DNA from: Halorhabdus amylolytica
GTDB lineage: Archaea > Halobacteriota > Halobacteria > Halobacteriales > Haloarculaceae
Assembly: GCF_004944975.1 (NCBI RefSeq)
Contig: NZ_SPQG01000012.1
Span: forward strand, 1-64,000
DNA length: 64,000 nucleotides
Direction of reading: 5' to 3'
The position numbers and the translations under genes were made by a program. A model generated the notes under the pieces. It was not told the DNA's origin. It worked only from the letters and a program-made list of their open reading frames with translations, and ran no database searches. Shown one piece after another: positions 42,978 to 52,779 of the stretch. The stretch's first letter is position 1, and each line of letters begins with the position of its first letter.

Positions 42978-44360
42978 ATGCCGACGATAACGTTTATCGG
43001 AGCAGGAAGTATGGTGTTCGCGACGAACCTCGTCGGGGATCTGTTGTCCTACGACGCTCTTTCGGACAGCGAAATCAGGTTGATGGACGTCGACGAACAC
43101 CGACTGGAACAGACCTACCAGGTCGCCACGGCCATGGTGGAAAACGAAGGGCTGGAAGCCAGTGTGGAGGCGACGACGGACCGTCATGCAGCGCTCGAGG
43201 GGGCGGATTACGTCCTCAACATGATCAACGTCGGCGGGACCGACCCCTTCGAAAACGAGATCAGAATACCCGAGAAGTACGGGATCAAGCAGGCGATCGG
43301 TGATACGACAGGGCCGGGTGGTGTGTTCCGTGGTCTCCGGACGATTCCGACGGTCCTCGACATCGCGACCGACATGGAAGCACTGTGTCCCGACGCACTG
43401 TTGATGAACTACACCAATCCGATGTCGATCGTGTGTAAGGCCGTCTACGAGGCAACCGACATCGACGTTGTCGGGCTCTGTCACTCGGTCCCGCATACAG
43501 TCGAGGCCATCGCCGAGTACGTCGGGGTCCCGGAAGAGGAGCTAGATTACTGGGTTGCAGGGATCAACCACATGGCGTTCTTCCTGGAGTTGACCCGCGA
43601 CGGGGAGTCGCTCTATCCTGCACTGTGTGAGGCCTCTCTGGAGGAGGAGACGTACCGCGAGGATACGGTGCGCTTCGAAATGATGCGCCACTTCGGGTTG
43701 TTCCCGACCGAATCGAGCCACCACATGAGCGAGTACGTCCCGTACTTCCGCACCGACGAGGCGACGATCGAGAAGATGACTGGGACGGGTTATGCCGAGC
43801 GCATGCCGACAGCGACGTATCTGAACGGTTGGAAGGAACGCTCCGAACAGCGCGACGAACCGGAACTCGACATCGACCTCTCGACAGTCGGGGTCGAACG
43901 ATCCGACGAGTACGCCGCACGCCTGATCCACTCCCTGGAAACCGACACGGAACGACGGTTCAATCTCAACGTCCCTAACCACGACGATATGATCACTAAT
44001 TTGCCCAACGACGCCTGTGTCGAGGTCCCGGTGTTCGCTGACGGGGCAGGCCTGCACCCGTGTGCGATCGGTGAACTCCCGACCCAATTAGCCCCACTCG
44101 TACAGCAACACACGGCCGTCTACGAACTGGCTGTCGACGCAGCACTGGAAGGGGATCGTGAAAAAGTCCACAGAGCGATCAAGCTCGATCCTCTCTCGTC
44201 GGCAGCCTGTACGCTATCGGAACTTCACGAGATGACCGAGGAGTTGATACAGGCCAACAGCGCATATCTCCCCACCCTGGAGTTCTCCGACGGAATCGAG
44301 GGGGACTCTCGATCGCGAATGGTCAGTGACGCGGACCTCGGCCAGGGACCTTCTCGATAG
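42978..44360 (+). CDS. GH4 alpha-galactosidase (MelA type)
   Basis: The 460-residue protein belongs to GH4, which uses NAD+ and a divalent metal. It shows an N-terminal Rossmann loop (FIGAGSMVFA), NYTNPM (144-149), the metal-binding Cys in GLCHS (C168) and His in INHMAFF (H198). Its mechanism is redox elimination and addition, unrelated to the GH27 enzyme upstream. GH4 also contains glucosidases and glucuronidases; the CHS motif fits the MelA group. A TATA element CTTTTATTC at 42950 predicts a leaderless transcript. It stops inside the operator at 44360. Confidence 0.87.
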   Translation: MPTITFIGAGSMVFATNLVGDLLSYDALSDSEIRLMDVDEHRLEQTYQVATAMVENEGLEASVEATTDRHAALEGADYVLNMINVGGTDPFENEIRIPEKYGIKQAIGDTTGPGGVFRGLRTIPTVLDIATDMEALCPDALLMNYTNPMSIVCKAVYEATDIDVVGLCHSVPHTVEAIAEYVGVPEEELDYWVAGINHMAFFLELTRDGESLYPALCEASLEEETYREDTVRFEMMRHFGLFPTESSHHMSEYVPYFRTDEATIEKMTGTGYAERMPTATYLNGWKERSEQRDEPELDIDLSTVGVERSDEYAARLIHSLETDTERRFNLNVPNHDDMITNLPNDACVEVPVFADGAGLHPCAIGELPTQLAPLVQQHTAVYELAVDAALEGDREKVHRAIKLDPLSSAACTLSELHEMTEELIQANSAYLPTLEFSDGIEGDSRSRMVSDADLGQGPSR

Positions 44361-44493
44361 TTCATACGACATGAACGCGTGGGCCAGGTAGATCCCTAAA
44401 TCACCCCGAAGATGCTGAGAATATTGCCCCAGACCGCACCGATGACGCTACAAGGACGAAGATGGCTCGACAGATGGTTCATACAACATGAAC
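44360..44493. promoter_or_regulatory. Two GTTCAT-N5-ATGAAC operators before the IclR gene
   Basis: GTTCAT-acgac-ATGAAC (44360-44376) and GTTCAT-acaac-ATGAAC (44477-44493) are perfect 6-bp inverted repeats, 117 bp apart. Both lie between the GH4 stop and the IclR start at 44525. The placement suggests autoregulation by the IclR protein, with DNA looping possible between the two sites. Confidence 0.7.
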
Positions 44494-44524
44494 AATTATG
44501 TTGCCTCAGCCGTACACCTCCGAT

Positions 44525-45304
44525 ATGAAATCAGCCACGATCCCGGCGGCAGGGGAGTTCGACCGCCAAACTGCGAAGACGTCCGTCACGACGTTTCGTA
44601 TAATCGAGGCTCTGGAACGGCGTTCGAAGGCACGTGTGAGCGACCTCGCGAGGGAGCTGGATCTGGCAAAAGGGACCGTACACAAGCACCTCACGACGTT
44701 ACAGAAAGTGAACTACGTGGTTCAGGAGGACGATAGTTACCGGTTGAGTCTTCGATTCCTCGGGCTCGGAACCACTACGCGGGCTACTCTCGACGTGTAC
44801 CAGATCGCCTACTCTTCACTGGAGAAACTGGCCGAAGCGACGGGAGAGGTCGCGAGCATCATGATTCCCGAACACGGATACGGCGTGTACGTCGTCAGGG
44901 TGAGCTCGGAGGGGCGTCCCGATATCGATATTCAGGAGGGTGAAACGGTGCCGCTGACGGCGACGGCGGGCGGAAAGGCGATCCTCTCTTACATGGACGA
45001 CGAAGCTCGCACCCGGATTTTCGAGCAACACGGGCTTCCGGAGCTGACGGATAACACGATCACCGAGCTCGACGAACTAAAGACTGAACTCCAGCGCATT
45101 CGGAACAAACGACTGTCCTTCGATAGGGGGGAGTACCGGACCGACCAGCACTGTGTCGGGGCCCCGCTGACCGACTTCGGGGGGAACATTTTGGGTGCCG
45201 TGACGGTATCGGGTCCGGCGTCCCGGATGACCGAGAAGTCGACGACGGCCGATTTCGCGAGTCTCGTCGGCAGCACCGCCGATGCGATCCAGAGTCGCCT
45301 CTAG
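44525..45304 (+). CDS. IclR family transcriptional regulator
   Basis: The 259-residue regulator has an N-terminal winged helix (TTFRIIEALERRSKARVSDLA, recognition helix AKGTVHKHLTTL) and an IclR effector domain ending near PASRMTEKSTTADFASLVGS. It probably senses a sugar released from the imported galactoside and controls the ABC and glycosidase genes. Start 44525 (MKSATIPAAGE) is preferred over 44498 because the longer N-terminus overlaps the operator region. Haloarchaeal IclR proteins (for example the pentose regulator XacR) commonly act on nearby sugar genes; the ligand is unknown here. Confidence 0.88.
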   Translation: MKSATIPAAGEFDRQTAKTSVTTFRIIEALERRSKARVSDLARELDLAKGTVHKHLTTLQKVNYVVQEDDSYRLSLRFLGLGTTTRATLDVYQIAYSSLEKLAEATGEVASIMIPEHGYGVYVVRVSSEGRPDIDIQEGETVPLTATAGGKAILSYMDDEARTRIFEQHGLPELTDNTITELDELKTELQRIRNKRLSFDRGEYRTDQHCVGAPLTDFGGNILGAVTVSGPASRMTEKSTTADFASLVGSTADAIQSRL

Positions 45305-45364
45305 GAGATCCCGCATGAACGTATCGAGGACTACATACAAGTCACTCCGTGCCAATCATAGCGT

Positions 45365-46696
45365 ATGAACAGCGAGGAAACCCCACCGAATGTCGTCGTC
45401 GTGGTGACGGACCAACAGCGGTGGGACAGCCTGGGGACGTACGGGAACCCGATGGGGTTGACCCCGACGCTAGACGAACTCGCCCGGGACGGAACGACTC
45501 TCGAAGTCGCGATCTCTCCACAACCGGTGTGTGGGCCGTTCCGGGCTACCTTTCAGACAGGCAAATACGCCACGGAAACGGGCGTCTGGAAGAGCGCGAT
45601 TCCGCTAGAAGGCGAACAAACCCTCGCAGAGATATTCAAAGAAGCCGGGTACGACGTCGGGTACGTCGGTAACTGGCACCTTGCGAGTACCTTCGACGAC
45701 CCGGTCCCGCCCGCACAGCGCGGCGGGTACGACGATTTCTGGCTTGCCGCAGACGTCCCGGAGTTCACGACCCAGCCCAACGACGGGACGCTGTACGATG
45801 CGGACGGGCAAGCAGTCACCTTCGATCAGTACCGCGTCGACGCGTTCACCGAGTTCGCGATCGAGGGCATCGAACAACTCTCGGAGCCGTTTTTCCTCGT
45901 CGTGGGATACGTCGAACCACACGACCAGAACGACAGGTGGACGTTCGTCGCTCCGGAGGACGCTACCCGTCACGACAAGGATCCGTTCGTCCCCGATGAT
46001 CTCCGGAACCGTCCCGGTGAGTGGTACCACGAGTTGCCGGACTATTACGGTATCGTCGAGCGTCTCGACGAAAACGTCGCACGTATTCTCGAAGCGTTGT
46101 CCGCCCGTGGGATTCGGGACAACACGCTGTTCGTCTATACGTCCGATCACGGCTGTCACTTTCGGACTCGGCCCGGAGAACACAAGCGGACGCCGCACGA
46201 ATCCGCGGTCAGAGTTCCCGGGATCCTCTCCGGCCCTGGATTCACCGACGGAGTAGACATCCAGCGCGTGACGAGCGTACTCGATATCCCACCGACGCTA
46301 CTCGACGTGGCTGGGGTCGAGATCCCAGAGACGATGCGCGGGTCGAGCCTGCGTCCGGTCGTCGAGCACGATATCCCCGACGAGGACGGTGCGGCGTTCA
46401 TACAGATCAGCGAGTCTCAGATCGGACGAGCGTTGCGGACAGAGCGCTGGAAGTACGCAGTCGCCGCCCCGACGATGACCGGCTGGCAGGGCGGAAGCGG
46501 CGAACAGTCGAGTGACGTATACGTCGAACGGTACCTCTACGATCTACAGCGTGATCCAGGGGAAACGGTCAATCTCGTCGGTCGACCGGATCACCGTGAC
46601 ATCGCTGACGACCTTCAGAATCGATTGCTGGCCCACATTCGCGAGGTCGAAAACGAATCACCGGATATCAAACCGTTCGACAAAGGTTATCCTTGA
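45365..46696 (+). CDS. Arylsulfatase-family sulfatase
   Basis: The 443-residue enzyme has the type I sulfatase layout: metal-site VVVTDQQRWD near residue 16 and the CxPxR signature CGPFR (56-60), whose Cys must be oxidised to formylglycine. TSDHGCHF provides the second metal site, and an H..K pair follows. It cleaves sulfate esters from sugars. It has no signal, so it should act on small imported sulfated oligosaccharides. No formylglycine-generating enzyme gene is visible in the window. It follows the alpha-galactosidase genes and the IclR gene by 60 bp, suggesting a sulfated galactoside substrate. Confidence 0.88.
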   Translation: MNSEETPPNVVVVVTDQQRWDSLGTYGNPMGLTPTLDELARDGTTLEVAISPQPVCGPFRATFQTGKYATETGVWKSAIPLEGEQTLAEIFKEAGYDVGYVGNWHLASTFDDPVPPAQRGGYDDFWLAADVPEFTTQPNDGTLYDADGQAVTFDQYRVDAFTEFAIEGIEQLSEPFFLVVGYVEPHDQNDRWTFVAPEDATRHDKDPFVPDDLRNRPGEWYHELPDYYGIVERLDENVARILEALSARGIRDNTLFVYTSDHGCHFRTRPGEHKRTPHESAVRVPGILSGPGFTDGVDIQRVTSVLDIPPTLLDVAGVEIPETMRGSSLRPVVEHDIPDEDGAAFIQISESQIGRALRTERWKYAVAAPTMTGWQGGSGEQSSDVYVERYLYDLQRDPGETVNLVGRPDHRDIADDLQNRLLAHIREVENESPDIKPFDKGYP

Positions 46697-47868
46697 GGAG
46701 ACAATCGTCGCGATGATCGGGCTGTGTGGATACACGCCGATGAGTACCTATAGCCGTCCTCGACATGCATTGAACGAACAGTCTGACGATACCCCAATAC
46801 GACTAATCAGGTGGCTTGCAAAGTACCGTCCACATAACAAGGGTACGTTTGTTATTGGAATGGGCACCACGACAGACAGGGGCGTCACTGTTCCACAACC
46901 AGTGACGTCGTGTCCGCTCCCGGATCGTTCACGGGGGCATTTCCTGTGGAGTCATCGTGTTCGTTCGACCATCGGTTCCGAACCGTCCACGTGGCTTCCT
47001 TCGCACAGACTCCTTCGTGATCGCCGGCTACGAAACATAACAACTGTACAATCGTCATTGTACACCTCGGTGTCGGCGTTCAAGGGGACGGAGCGCCTCG
47101 TTGTCGTCTCGGTTTTCGGGTGATCCATCGCGTCATGACGTCATGCAGTCTGCCAATTCAGTGGGGTGATCGCCCCTGGGTGTCACCGCGTGGGATCGTT
47201 CTCACGGTCGTGGCTCCCGCCTGGCCCGAACGAGACGTTGACGTGGAGTGGAAAATTGATTGAACACCTTTCAAGACGGGTGATTTTCCGTGTGACGAGT
47301 GAAACAATATGTTTCGTGAGAGAGGAGTAACTGGGTTGGCAATAAATAATTGTACATAATACCTGTTTTCCGGACCATCGCAGGACGTGTTGTTCGTGTG
47401 CAGTGGATCCTTTGCAAATCGGCGCTTACTGCCGATTCGGCCCGGTTAACCCGTAGTCATAGTCCGTATCCGGACGCGTTCATGATAGCAACGGTCTGCG
47501 CTGGCATGTGGGTGATACGAACGTCTTCTCGGAACGTCTCTCGGCCGAGAGATCATCATTAACGATTGTTCATCCACTAATCGCGGACATGTGCAGACAA
47601 AACTATCGACCCAGAGTGAGTATGGATTCACGTGAACAGCCAGGGCTCGGTCTTGTCGTGATCGAATCACAGTATGCCTCTGTTTGCGTGCGATTTGTTC
47701 ATCTCAGTGGATCCGACGTACTCCAGGTCCGGAACTGCGGACGCTCCGGTCGCGAAGCGATTCGTGATCTCGTTGGCTACTGAATTGTCGCGGTTCCTCC
47801 TTTCGAGTAGTAGTGTCCCTCATTCGGTCGGTTCGTCAGAGTGTCGTCGTGAGGGGTGGATTAGTTTT
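46697..47868. other. 1.2 kb of the gene-free gap, with palindromes
   Basis: No frame in either strand looks coding. Marked structures are the palindrome TGTACAAT-cgtc-ATTGTACA (47045-47064), CATGACGTCATG (47134-47145) and GAAAC-aatat-GTTTC (47301-47315). This unusual length between sulfatase and GH51 may hold a non-coding RNA or an eroded gene. Confidence 0.45.
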
Positions 47869-48089
47869 TGAACATTCCCGTACCAACTATGATGTTCACT
47901 AACGATTATCGATGGCTCGAGTTTTTCGTCTCAGACGGATCGAGGACTCGCGGGGTATTCTTACGGATCGAACCTGCGCTCGATACTGTGATCGGTTTGG
48001 TTGACGTCCCGGACGATGTAGGGGTGGCCTTCGTCGTCGTGCGGCTATCGGATTAGTGTTTGAACATCTCGGATCGAGAACTGTGTTCA
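47869..48089. promoter_or_regulatory. Two TGAACAT...ATGTTCA operators before the first GH51 gene
   Basis: TGAACAT (47869-47875) with ATGTTCA (47892-47898), and TGAACA (48061-48066) with TGTTCA (48084-48089), make two 29-30-bp inverted repeats. Both are preceded by TTAGTKTTTGAACAT, spaced 191-192 bp. They lie 98 and 289 bp before the GH51 start. The half-site is that of the operators near the IclR gene but faces the other way. Confidence 0.65.
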
Positions 48090-48186
48090 CTCCGTGGTAT
48101 TGCTTCGGCTGGTCGTCGATCCGGTCCTGTCACTCGGTGGGGTGGTGTCCGTAATCGTTATGCTTGTCCTGGGGGTATCTGGTCGT

Positions 48187-49725
48187 ATGTCGTCCGATAT
48201 TAGCGTCCACGGACAGCGAACTGTCGACCGTATTTCGAAACACGTCTACGGCCATTTCGCCGAACACCTCGGCCGCTGCATCTATGGGGGACTCTGGGTC
48301 GGGGACGATAACCGGGTCGAAACGGCCGATGGTATCCGGATGGACACCGTGTCTCTTCTCCGCGAGCTGGGGATCCCGGTCCTCCGGTGGCCGGGCGGTT
48401 GTTTCGCCGACGACTACCACTGGGAGGACGGCGTCGGGCCGCGCGAGGAACGGCCCACGCGACGAAACCTCTGGTGGGCACAGGGCCGCGAGGAGGAGTT
48501 CGTCGAACCGAACGACTTCGGCACCGACGAGTTCCTGCACCTGTGTGAGATGCTCGACACCGAGCCGTATCTCGCCGTCAACGTCGGTTCGTCGACCCCG
48601 GAGGAGGCTCTCGACTGGATCGAATACTGCAACAACGACGACGAGACCGACCTGACCGAGCGCCGCGCCGAGAACGGCCATCCCGAACCCTACGGCGTGA
48701 AATACTGGGGTATCGGCAACGAGAACTGGGGCTGTGGTGGCCGGTTCGCCCCCGACGAGTACGGCGACGAGTACCGGCGGTTCGCCAACTACCTCCGTGG
48801 GTTCAACAACCACCTCGACCCGGACGGCGACATGGAGTTCATTGCCTGCGGGCACCTCACTGACGAGTGGAACGAGGCGTTCTTCGAGAACTTAGAGAAG
48901 GGCATGGAGTTCGGTCCCGGAACGTTCCTCGGAATGGGGTCGCCGTACGAACTACTGGATCACTTTTCGGTCCACCGGTATTACCAGGCCGGTAGCGACA
49001 CGGATTTCGACGAGGATCAACACTACCGTATCTTCGCTCGCACCCGGAAGCTCGCTGACGACATCGACCGGGCGGCCGCGACCCTCGAAGAGTACGTTCC
49101 GACTGGAGACGTCGGGATCATCGTCGACGAGTGGGGCGTCTGGCACCCCGAGGCAACCCCGGATAACGGCCTCGAACAGGCCAACACCGTCCGTGACGCA
49201 CTCACGGCCGCGGCCGCCTTCGACATCATGCACGAGCGCGCCGACGTGATCTCGATGGCGAACATCGCCCAGACGGTCAACGTTCTGCAGTGTCTCGTCG
49301 AGACCGACGAGGACGACGCCTGGAAGACCCCGACCTACCAGGTCTTCGATCTCTACGGGGGCCACGCCGGCAACACCGCCGTCGAGGTCGACGTCGAAAG
49401 CGAGACAAAGACCTTCGACGGGGAAGCCCACGCGGTCGAGATGGTGTCGGCCTCCGCCTCTCGGAACGACGAGGAGTTGTTCGTCACCGCGTCGAACCGC
49501 CGCTACGAGGAGAGCGAGACGATCGAGATCGACGTCGACACCGAGTACTCGACGGCGTCGGCGACTGTGCTGTTCGACGGGCAGGACTCCCATGCTTACT
49601 CCCGAAAGGACAACGCCGAGGCGTTCGAACCCGAGACGCTCGACGTCGAAGTTTCCGAAGACGGGAATTACGTACTCGAAGTACCGCCGTCTTCGGTCGT
49701 CGGGCTGACGCTGGAGCGGGCCTGA
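48187..49725 (+). CDS. GH51 alpha-L-arabinofuranosidase, copy 1
   Basis: The 512-residue enzyme has the GH51 barrel: HFAEHLGRCIYGG near residue 23, acid/base Glu in GNENWG (E179), nucleophile Glu in VDEWG (E315), and a C-terminal beta-sandwich. It removes alpha-L-arabinofuranosyl groups from arabinan, arabinoxylan or arabinogalactan pieces. It lacks a signal peptide. The start at 48187 (MSSDISVHGQ) aligns with the other two copies; the frame runs on upstream to 48094 but that extension is hydrophobic and unrelated. Operators with TGAACAT halves lie just upstream. Confidence 0.9.
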   Translation: MSSDISVHGQRTVDRISKHVYGHFAEHLGRCIYGGLWVGDDNRVETADGIRMDTVSLLRELGIPVLRWPGGCFADDYHWEDGVGPREERPTRRNLWWAQGREEEFVEPNDFGTDEFLHLCEMLDTEPYLAVNVGSSTPEEALDWIEYCNNDDETDLTERRAENGHPEPYGVKYWGIGNENWGCGGRFAPDEYGDEYRRFANYLRGFNNHLDPDGDMEFIACGHLTDEWNEAFFENLEKGMEFGPGTFLGMGSPYELLDHFSVHRYYQAGSDTDFDEDQHYRIFARTRKLADDIDRAAATLEEYVPTGDVGIIVDEWGVWHPEATPDNGLEQANTVRDALTAAAAFDIMHERADVISMANIAQTVNVLQCLVETDEDDAWKTPTYQVFDLYGGHAGNTAVEVDVESETKTFDGEAHAVEMVSASASRNDEELFVTASNRRYEESETIEIDVDTEYSTASATVLFDGQDSHAYSRKDNAEAFEPETLDVEVSEDGNYVLEVPPSSVVGLTLERA

Positions 49726-49858
49726 CGGATCGGTCGCGGTCGACTCTCTGTTTCGATCGTTCAGGTTGCTTTGACTGGGTGCCCTTCGAGGCGTTTGCGG
49801 AAGAACTGTAACGCGGGTTTCGAGAGTGCGGGCGGGTTTCCCGGATATCGTCGCCTTC

Positions 49859-51367
49859 TCAGTTGAGCCGGTGGTACGTCTCGTTCCACTGCAGTTCCCG
49901 CTCGAAGTCGTCCAGGTCGGTTTCTTCGTCGACGTGGAGGAATTCGATGTCGGCCATCTCGGCGAAGTCCTTGAGGTGCTGGGCGGTCACGGCCTGACTG
50001 TAGCCCGTGTGGTGGGCGCCACCGGCCTTGATCCAGGCTTCGATCGCCGTCTCGAAGCCCGGCTGTGGGTCCCAGAGTGCTCTCGCGACGGGGAGATTCG
50101 GCAGGTCTTCGGCCGGTTCGACCGTCTCGACGTCGTTGACGATCATGCGGAAGCGATCGCCCACGTCCACAACCGTCGCGTTCACGGCCGGCCCGGCGGC
50201 CGCGTCGAAGACCGATCGAACCGGGTCGGCTTTCCCGCCGATGTCGAGCGGATGTATCTCCAGTCGGGGCTGTTCGCCGGCAATCGACTCACAGATCTCC
50301 AGCATGTGCGCCCCGAGGACTGTCTCGTCAGCGAGGTCGTAGGTGTAGTGCTCCATGAGGGACGTGCCGCCTTCCAGTCCCCGACCCATGACCTTCATCG
50401 CCCTGGTCAACAGTGCCGACTTCCAGTCGCCCTCGGGTCCGAAACCGTATCCGTCGGCCATCAGTCGCTGGACGGCCAGACCGGGCAGTTGGGTCAGACC
50501 AGTCAGGTTTTCGAAGGTCGTCGTAAAGCCCACGAATTCGCCGTCTTCCAGGAACGCCCGGATCCCGAGTTCGATCCGGGCAGCTTCCCTGAGGGAGTCA
50601 CGCTTCTCGCCGTCTTCGGCGAGTTCCGGGGCGAGTTCGTACTCGTCCTCGTAGGTCGCCACGAGATCGTCGATCTCCGCCGTGGAGACGGCGTCGACGT
50701 ACTCGACGAGGTCGCCGAGTCCGTATCCGTCGACGGTGGCGCCAAACGTCATCTCCGCCGCGACCTTGTCGCCTTCCGTGACGGCGACGTCGCGCATATT
50801 GTCCCCGAAGCGGGCGATTTTCGCCCCGCGGAGGTCGTACCACGCACAGGCGGCCCGCGTCCAGGTTCCCAGCTGTTCGAGGACCGCGTCGTCCTCCCAG
50901 TGGCCGACGACGACCTTGCGATCGACGTCGAGCCGGGAGACGATGTGCCCGAACTCGCGACCGCCGTGGGCGGACTGGTTGACGTTCATGAAGTCCATGT
51001 CGATCTCCGAGTAGGGGAGCCGTTCGTTGTACTGGGTGTGGAGATGGACGAACGGCTTTTCCAGGGCCTGGAGGCCACGGATCCACATCTTCGCCGGCGA
51101 GAACGTATGCATCCACGTGATCAACCCGACGCAGTTTTCCGTCGCGTTGGCCTCCATGACGATCTCTTCGATGGCGTCACGCGTCGTCAGGACGGGTTTG
51201 TGAACCACATCTACCGGAATCTGGTCTGACGCCGAGAGGGAAGCCGCGATCTCCCCGGAGTGCTCGTCGACGATCTCCAGTGCCTCTTCGCCATAGAGGT
51301 GTTGACTCCCCGTGACGAACCACAGTTCCAGGTCGCCGAATTCGGTGTCGTGCGGTATGTCCGTCAT
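49859..51367 (-). CDS. araA: L-arabinose isomerase
   Basis: This 502-residue protein is a full bacterial-type AraA. The four metal/active-site positions are in place: Glu312 in FGPEGDWK, Glu339 in [10 protein letters not shown], His354 in GAHMLE and His452/453 in GGAHHTGYS. It turns L-arabinose into L-ribulose with Mn2+. Haloarchaea mostly oxidise L-arabinose instead, so this is a rare isomerase route. No araB or araD is visible here. The start at 51367 matches the family; an upstream frame to 51484 is unsupported. It converges with GH51 copy 1, 133 bp away. Confidence 0.93.
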   Translation of the reverse strand: MTDIPHDTEFGDLELWFVTGSQHLYGEEALEIVDEHSGEIAASLSASDQIPVDVVHKPVLTTRDAIEEIVMEANATENCVGLITWMHTFSPAKMWIRGLQALEKPFVHLHTQYNERLPYSEIDMDFMNVNQSAHGGREFGHIVSRLDVDRKVVVGHWEDDAVLEQLGTWTRAACAWYDLRGAKIARFGDNMRDVAVTEGDKVAAEMTFGATVDGYGLGDLVEYVDAVSTAEIDDLVATYEDEYELAPELAEDGEKRDSLREAARIELGIRAFLEDGEFVGFTTTFENLTGLTQLPGLAVQRLMADGYGFGPEGDWKSALLTRAMKVMGRGLEGGTSLMEHYTYDLADETVLGAHMLEICESIAGEQPRLEIHPLDIGGKADPVRSVFDAAAGPAVNATVVDVGDRFRMIVNDVETVEPAEDLPNLPVARALWDPQPGFETAIEAWIKAGGAHHTGYSQAVTAQHLKDFAEMADIEFLHVDEETDLDDFERELQWNETYHRLN

Positions 51368-51684
51368 AAGTACACGTTCACGTTCCACTACCAGCGACAA
51401 AAAGGAATCGGTCATACGCTCCCGATCCGACTGATTCTCGACTCGTTCGACCCACGACGGTACTCTCGGGGCCGTCGGTCCCAACCCCTCTCGACGAGAT
51501 CATACACTGAAATAATATAATTATTGATTTACAAAGATTCGTCCAGTCAGACGGGAACAATGGGTTGAAAATTTCATCATCGGCTGCGGACTGATTGGGG
51601 TGAGAACTCCTCCACGAGCAGCCCAACCGGTCATCGAACTGTAGTACCGAAAAGTAATTGAATATTCTATCCTAATACGGGAAT
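51368..51684. other. Divergent promoter region, araA and HTH gene
   Basis: AT-rich DNA includes a perfect palindrome AATAAT-ata-ATTATT (51511-51525), possibly an operator or the araA promoter. The rightward gene has a TATA-like GAATATTC (about 51659) 25 bp before its ATG. Confidence 0.45.
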
Positions 51685-52428
51685 ATGCCCCGGGCACGAA
51701 ACGCGGCTCGACCGAAGAACGTCACGGTCGAAGAACTCCGTGATTACCTGACCGAGGTGGAGGGGAAGACAGCCACCCAGCGGATCATGGTCGGGATCAA
51801 TCACAAGGAGGGAATCCCGCAGACGAAGCTGGCAGACTGGTACAACGTGTCCCGGACGACGATTCACAACTGGCTCAGCCGGCTCGAACGCCTCGACGAG
51901 GAACCGCTCGAGGAGGTCATCTACGACGAGGAGCGGCCGGGCCGGCCGTCGAAACTCGATCCGGACGAACGCGACCGCCTGGCGGCGGTACTCCAGTCGT
52001 CCCCGAGCGCCGTCGGGTACGACGCCTCGACGTGGACACCACGGCTCGTGCACATGTACATCGAGGAGACCTTCGATGTCGAATACAGCCTCAGCTACGT
52101 CCGGGAACTCATGCACGACAGCGATGTGTCCTGGCAGACGATGAGGATGACGGAGGGTGAGAACGTCGCTCGAACTGGTCGAGGACCGACTCAGGACGAG
52201 TCCGAAGATACCCGCTCGAAGGACACTAACTCGGAAGATACCCGCTCGAAAGACACTAACTCGGAAGATACCCGCTCTGAAGCTACCAATACGGACGATA
52301 CTCACTCGAAAGATACTAACTCGGAGGATATCCACTCTGAAGATACCCATTCGAAGAATACCCACTCCGGGGACACCAACTCGGAGGACGATTCGGTTCC
52401 CCACCGGGTCCACGGCTGTCGGAGTTGA
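51685..52428 (+). CDS. IS630-type HTH protein with pentapeptide-repeat tail
   Basis: The 247-residue protein has two HTH segments of the IS630/Tc1 transposase N-terminus (GIPQTKLADWYNVSRTTIHNW and YDASTWTPRLVHMYIEETFD) but no DDE catalytic domain. From about residue 172 it consists of 5-residue repeats D-T-x-S-(K/E), such as DTRSK, DTNSE, DTHSK and DTHSE, ending in a short tail. It may be a domesticated DNA-binding protein or a truncated transposase. The divergent araA gene suggests a regulatory role, but a solo transposon remnant is as likely. Confidence 0.72.
   Translation: MPRARNAARPKNVTVEELRDYLTEVEGKTATQRIMVGINHKEGIPQTKLADWYNVSRTTIHNWLSRLERLDEEPLEEVIYDEERPGRPSKLDPDERDRLAAVLQSSPSAVGYDASTWTPRLVHMYIEETFDVEYSLSYVRELMHDSDVSWQTMRMTEGENVARTGRGPTQDESEDTRSKDTNSEDTRSKDTNSEDTRSEATNTDDTHSKDTNSEDIHSEDTHSKNTHSGDTNSEDDSVPHRVHGCRS
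52200..52395 (+). repeat. 15-bp tandem repeats coding for DTxSx units
   Basis: About 13 imperfect 15-bp units (consensus near GAYACYMACTCGRAA) run head to tail with nearly no gaps. They keep frame with the HTH gene, so copy-number change would lengthen or shorten the tail without a frameshift. The tandem order suggests growth by slippage. Confidence 0.75.
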
Positions 52429-52779
52429 GTTGGTAGCCGGGCACGATGTCCCTCGTCTGTTGTTTCTCGGTACGGCGACGTTCTTTCTATGTCGTAGCCA
52501 CTCGCCGTCGGCCTGTTCGGAACGCGGCCCGTCCATTCTCTCGCCATTCCGGCTCGGATCGAATATTTGATGCGGTCGTCACTTCGGATCGATCGCATGG
52601 TCCGGATTTCGGATCCCAGCGACGACCTCGTCGAACGGTTCTGATTGACCCTTCTGGCGGTTTTCTCCGCCAGGTACCTCCTCCGGGGGCTCGGACAGCC
52701 CGATTGGACCTCCGGGAGCAGCCCTCACCACTCTCACGAATACACAATCTTTTTATATTAGTTTCTGTTGTGTAGAACT

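Noticed and set aside
46512-47123. Plus-strand frame of 203 codons after the sulfatase
   Set aside because: Begins inside the sulfatase in another frame and has no haloarchaeal amino-acid bias downstream.
49826-51229. Plus-strand frame of 467 codons
   Set aside because: Antisense of L-arabinose isomerase, which has all its metal ligands on the other strand.
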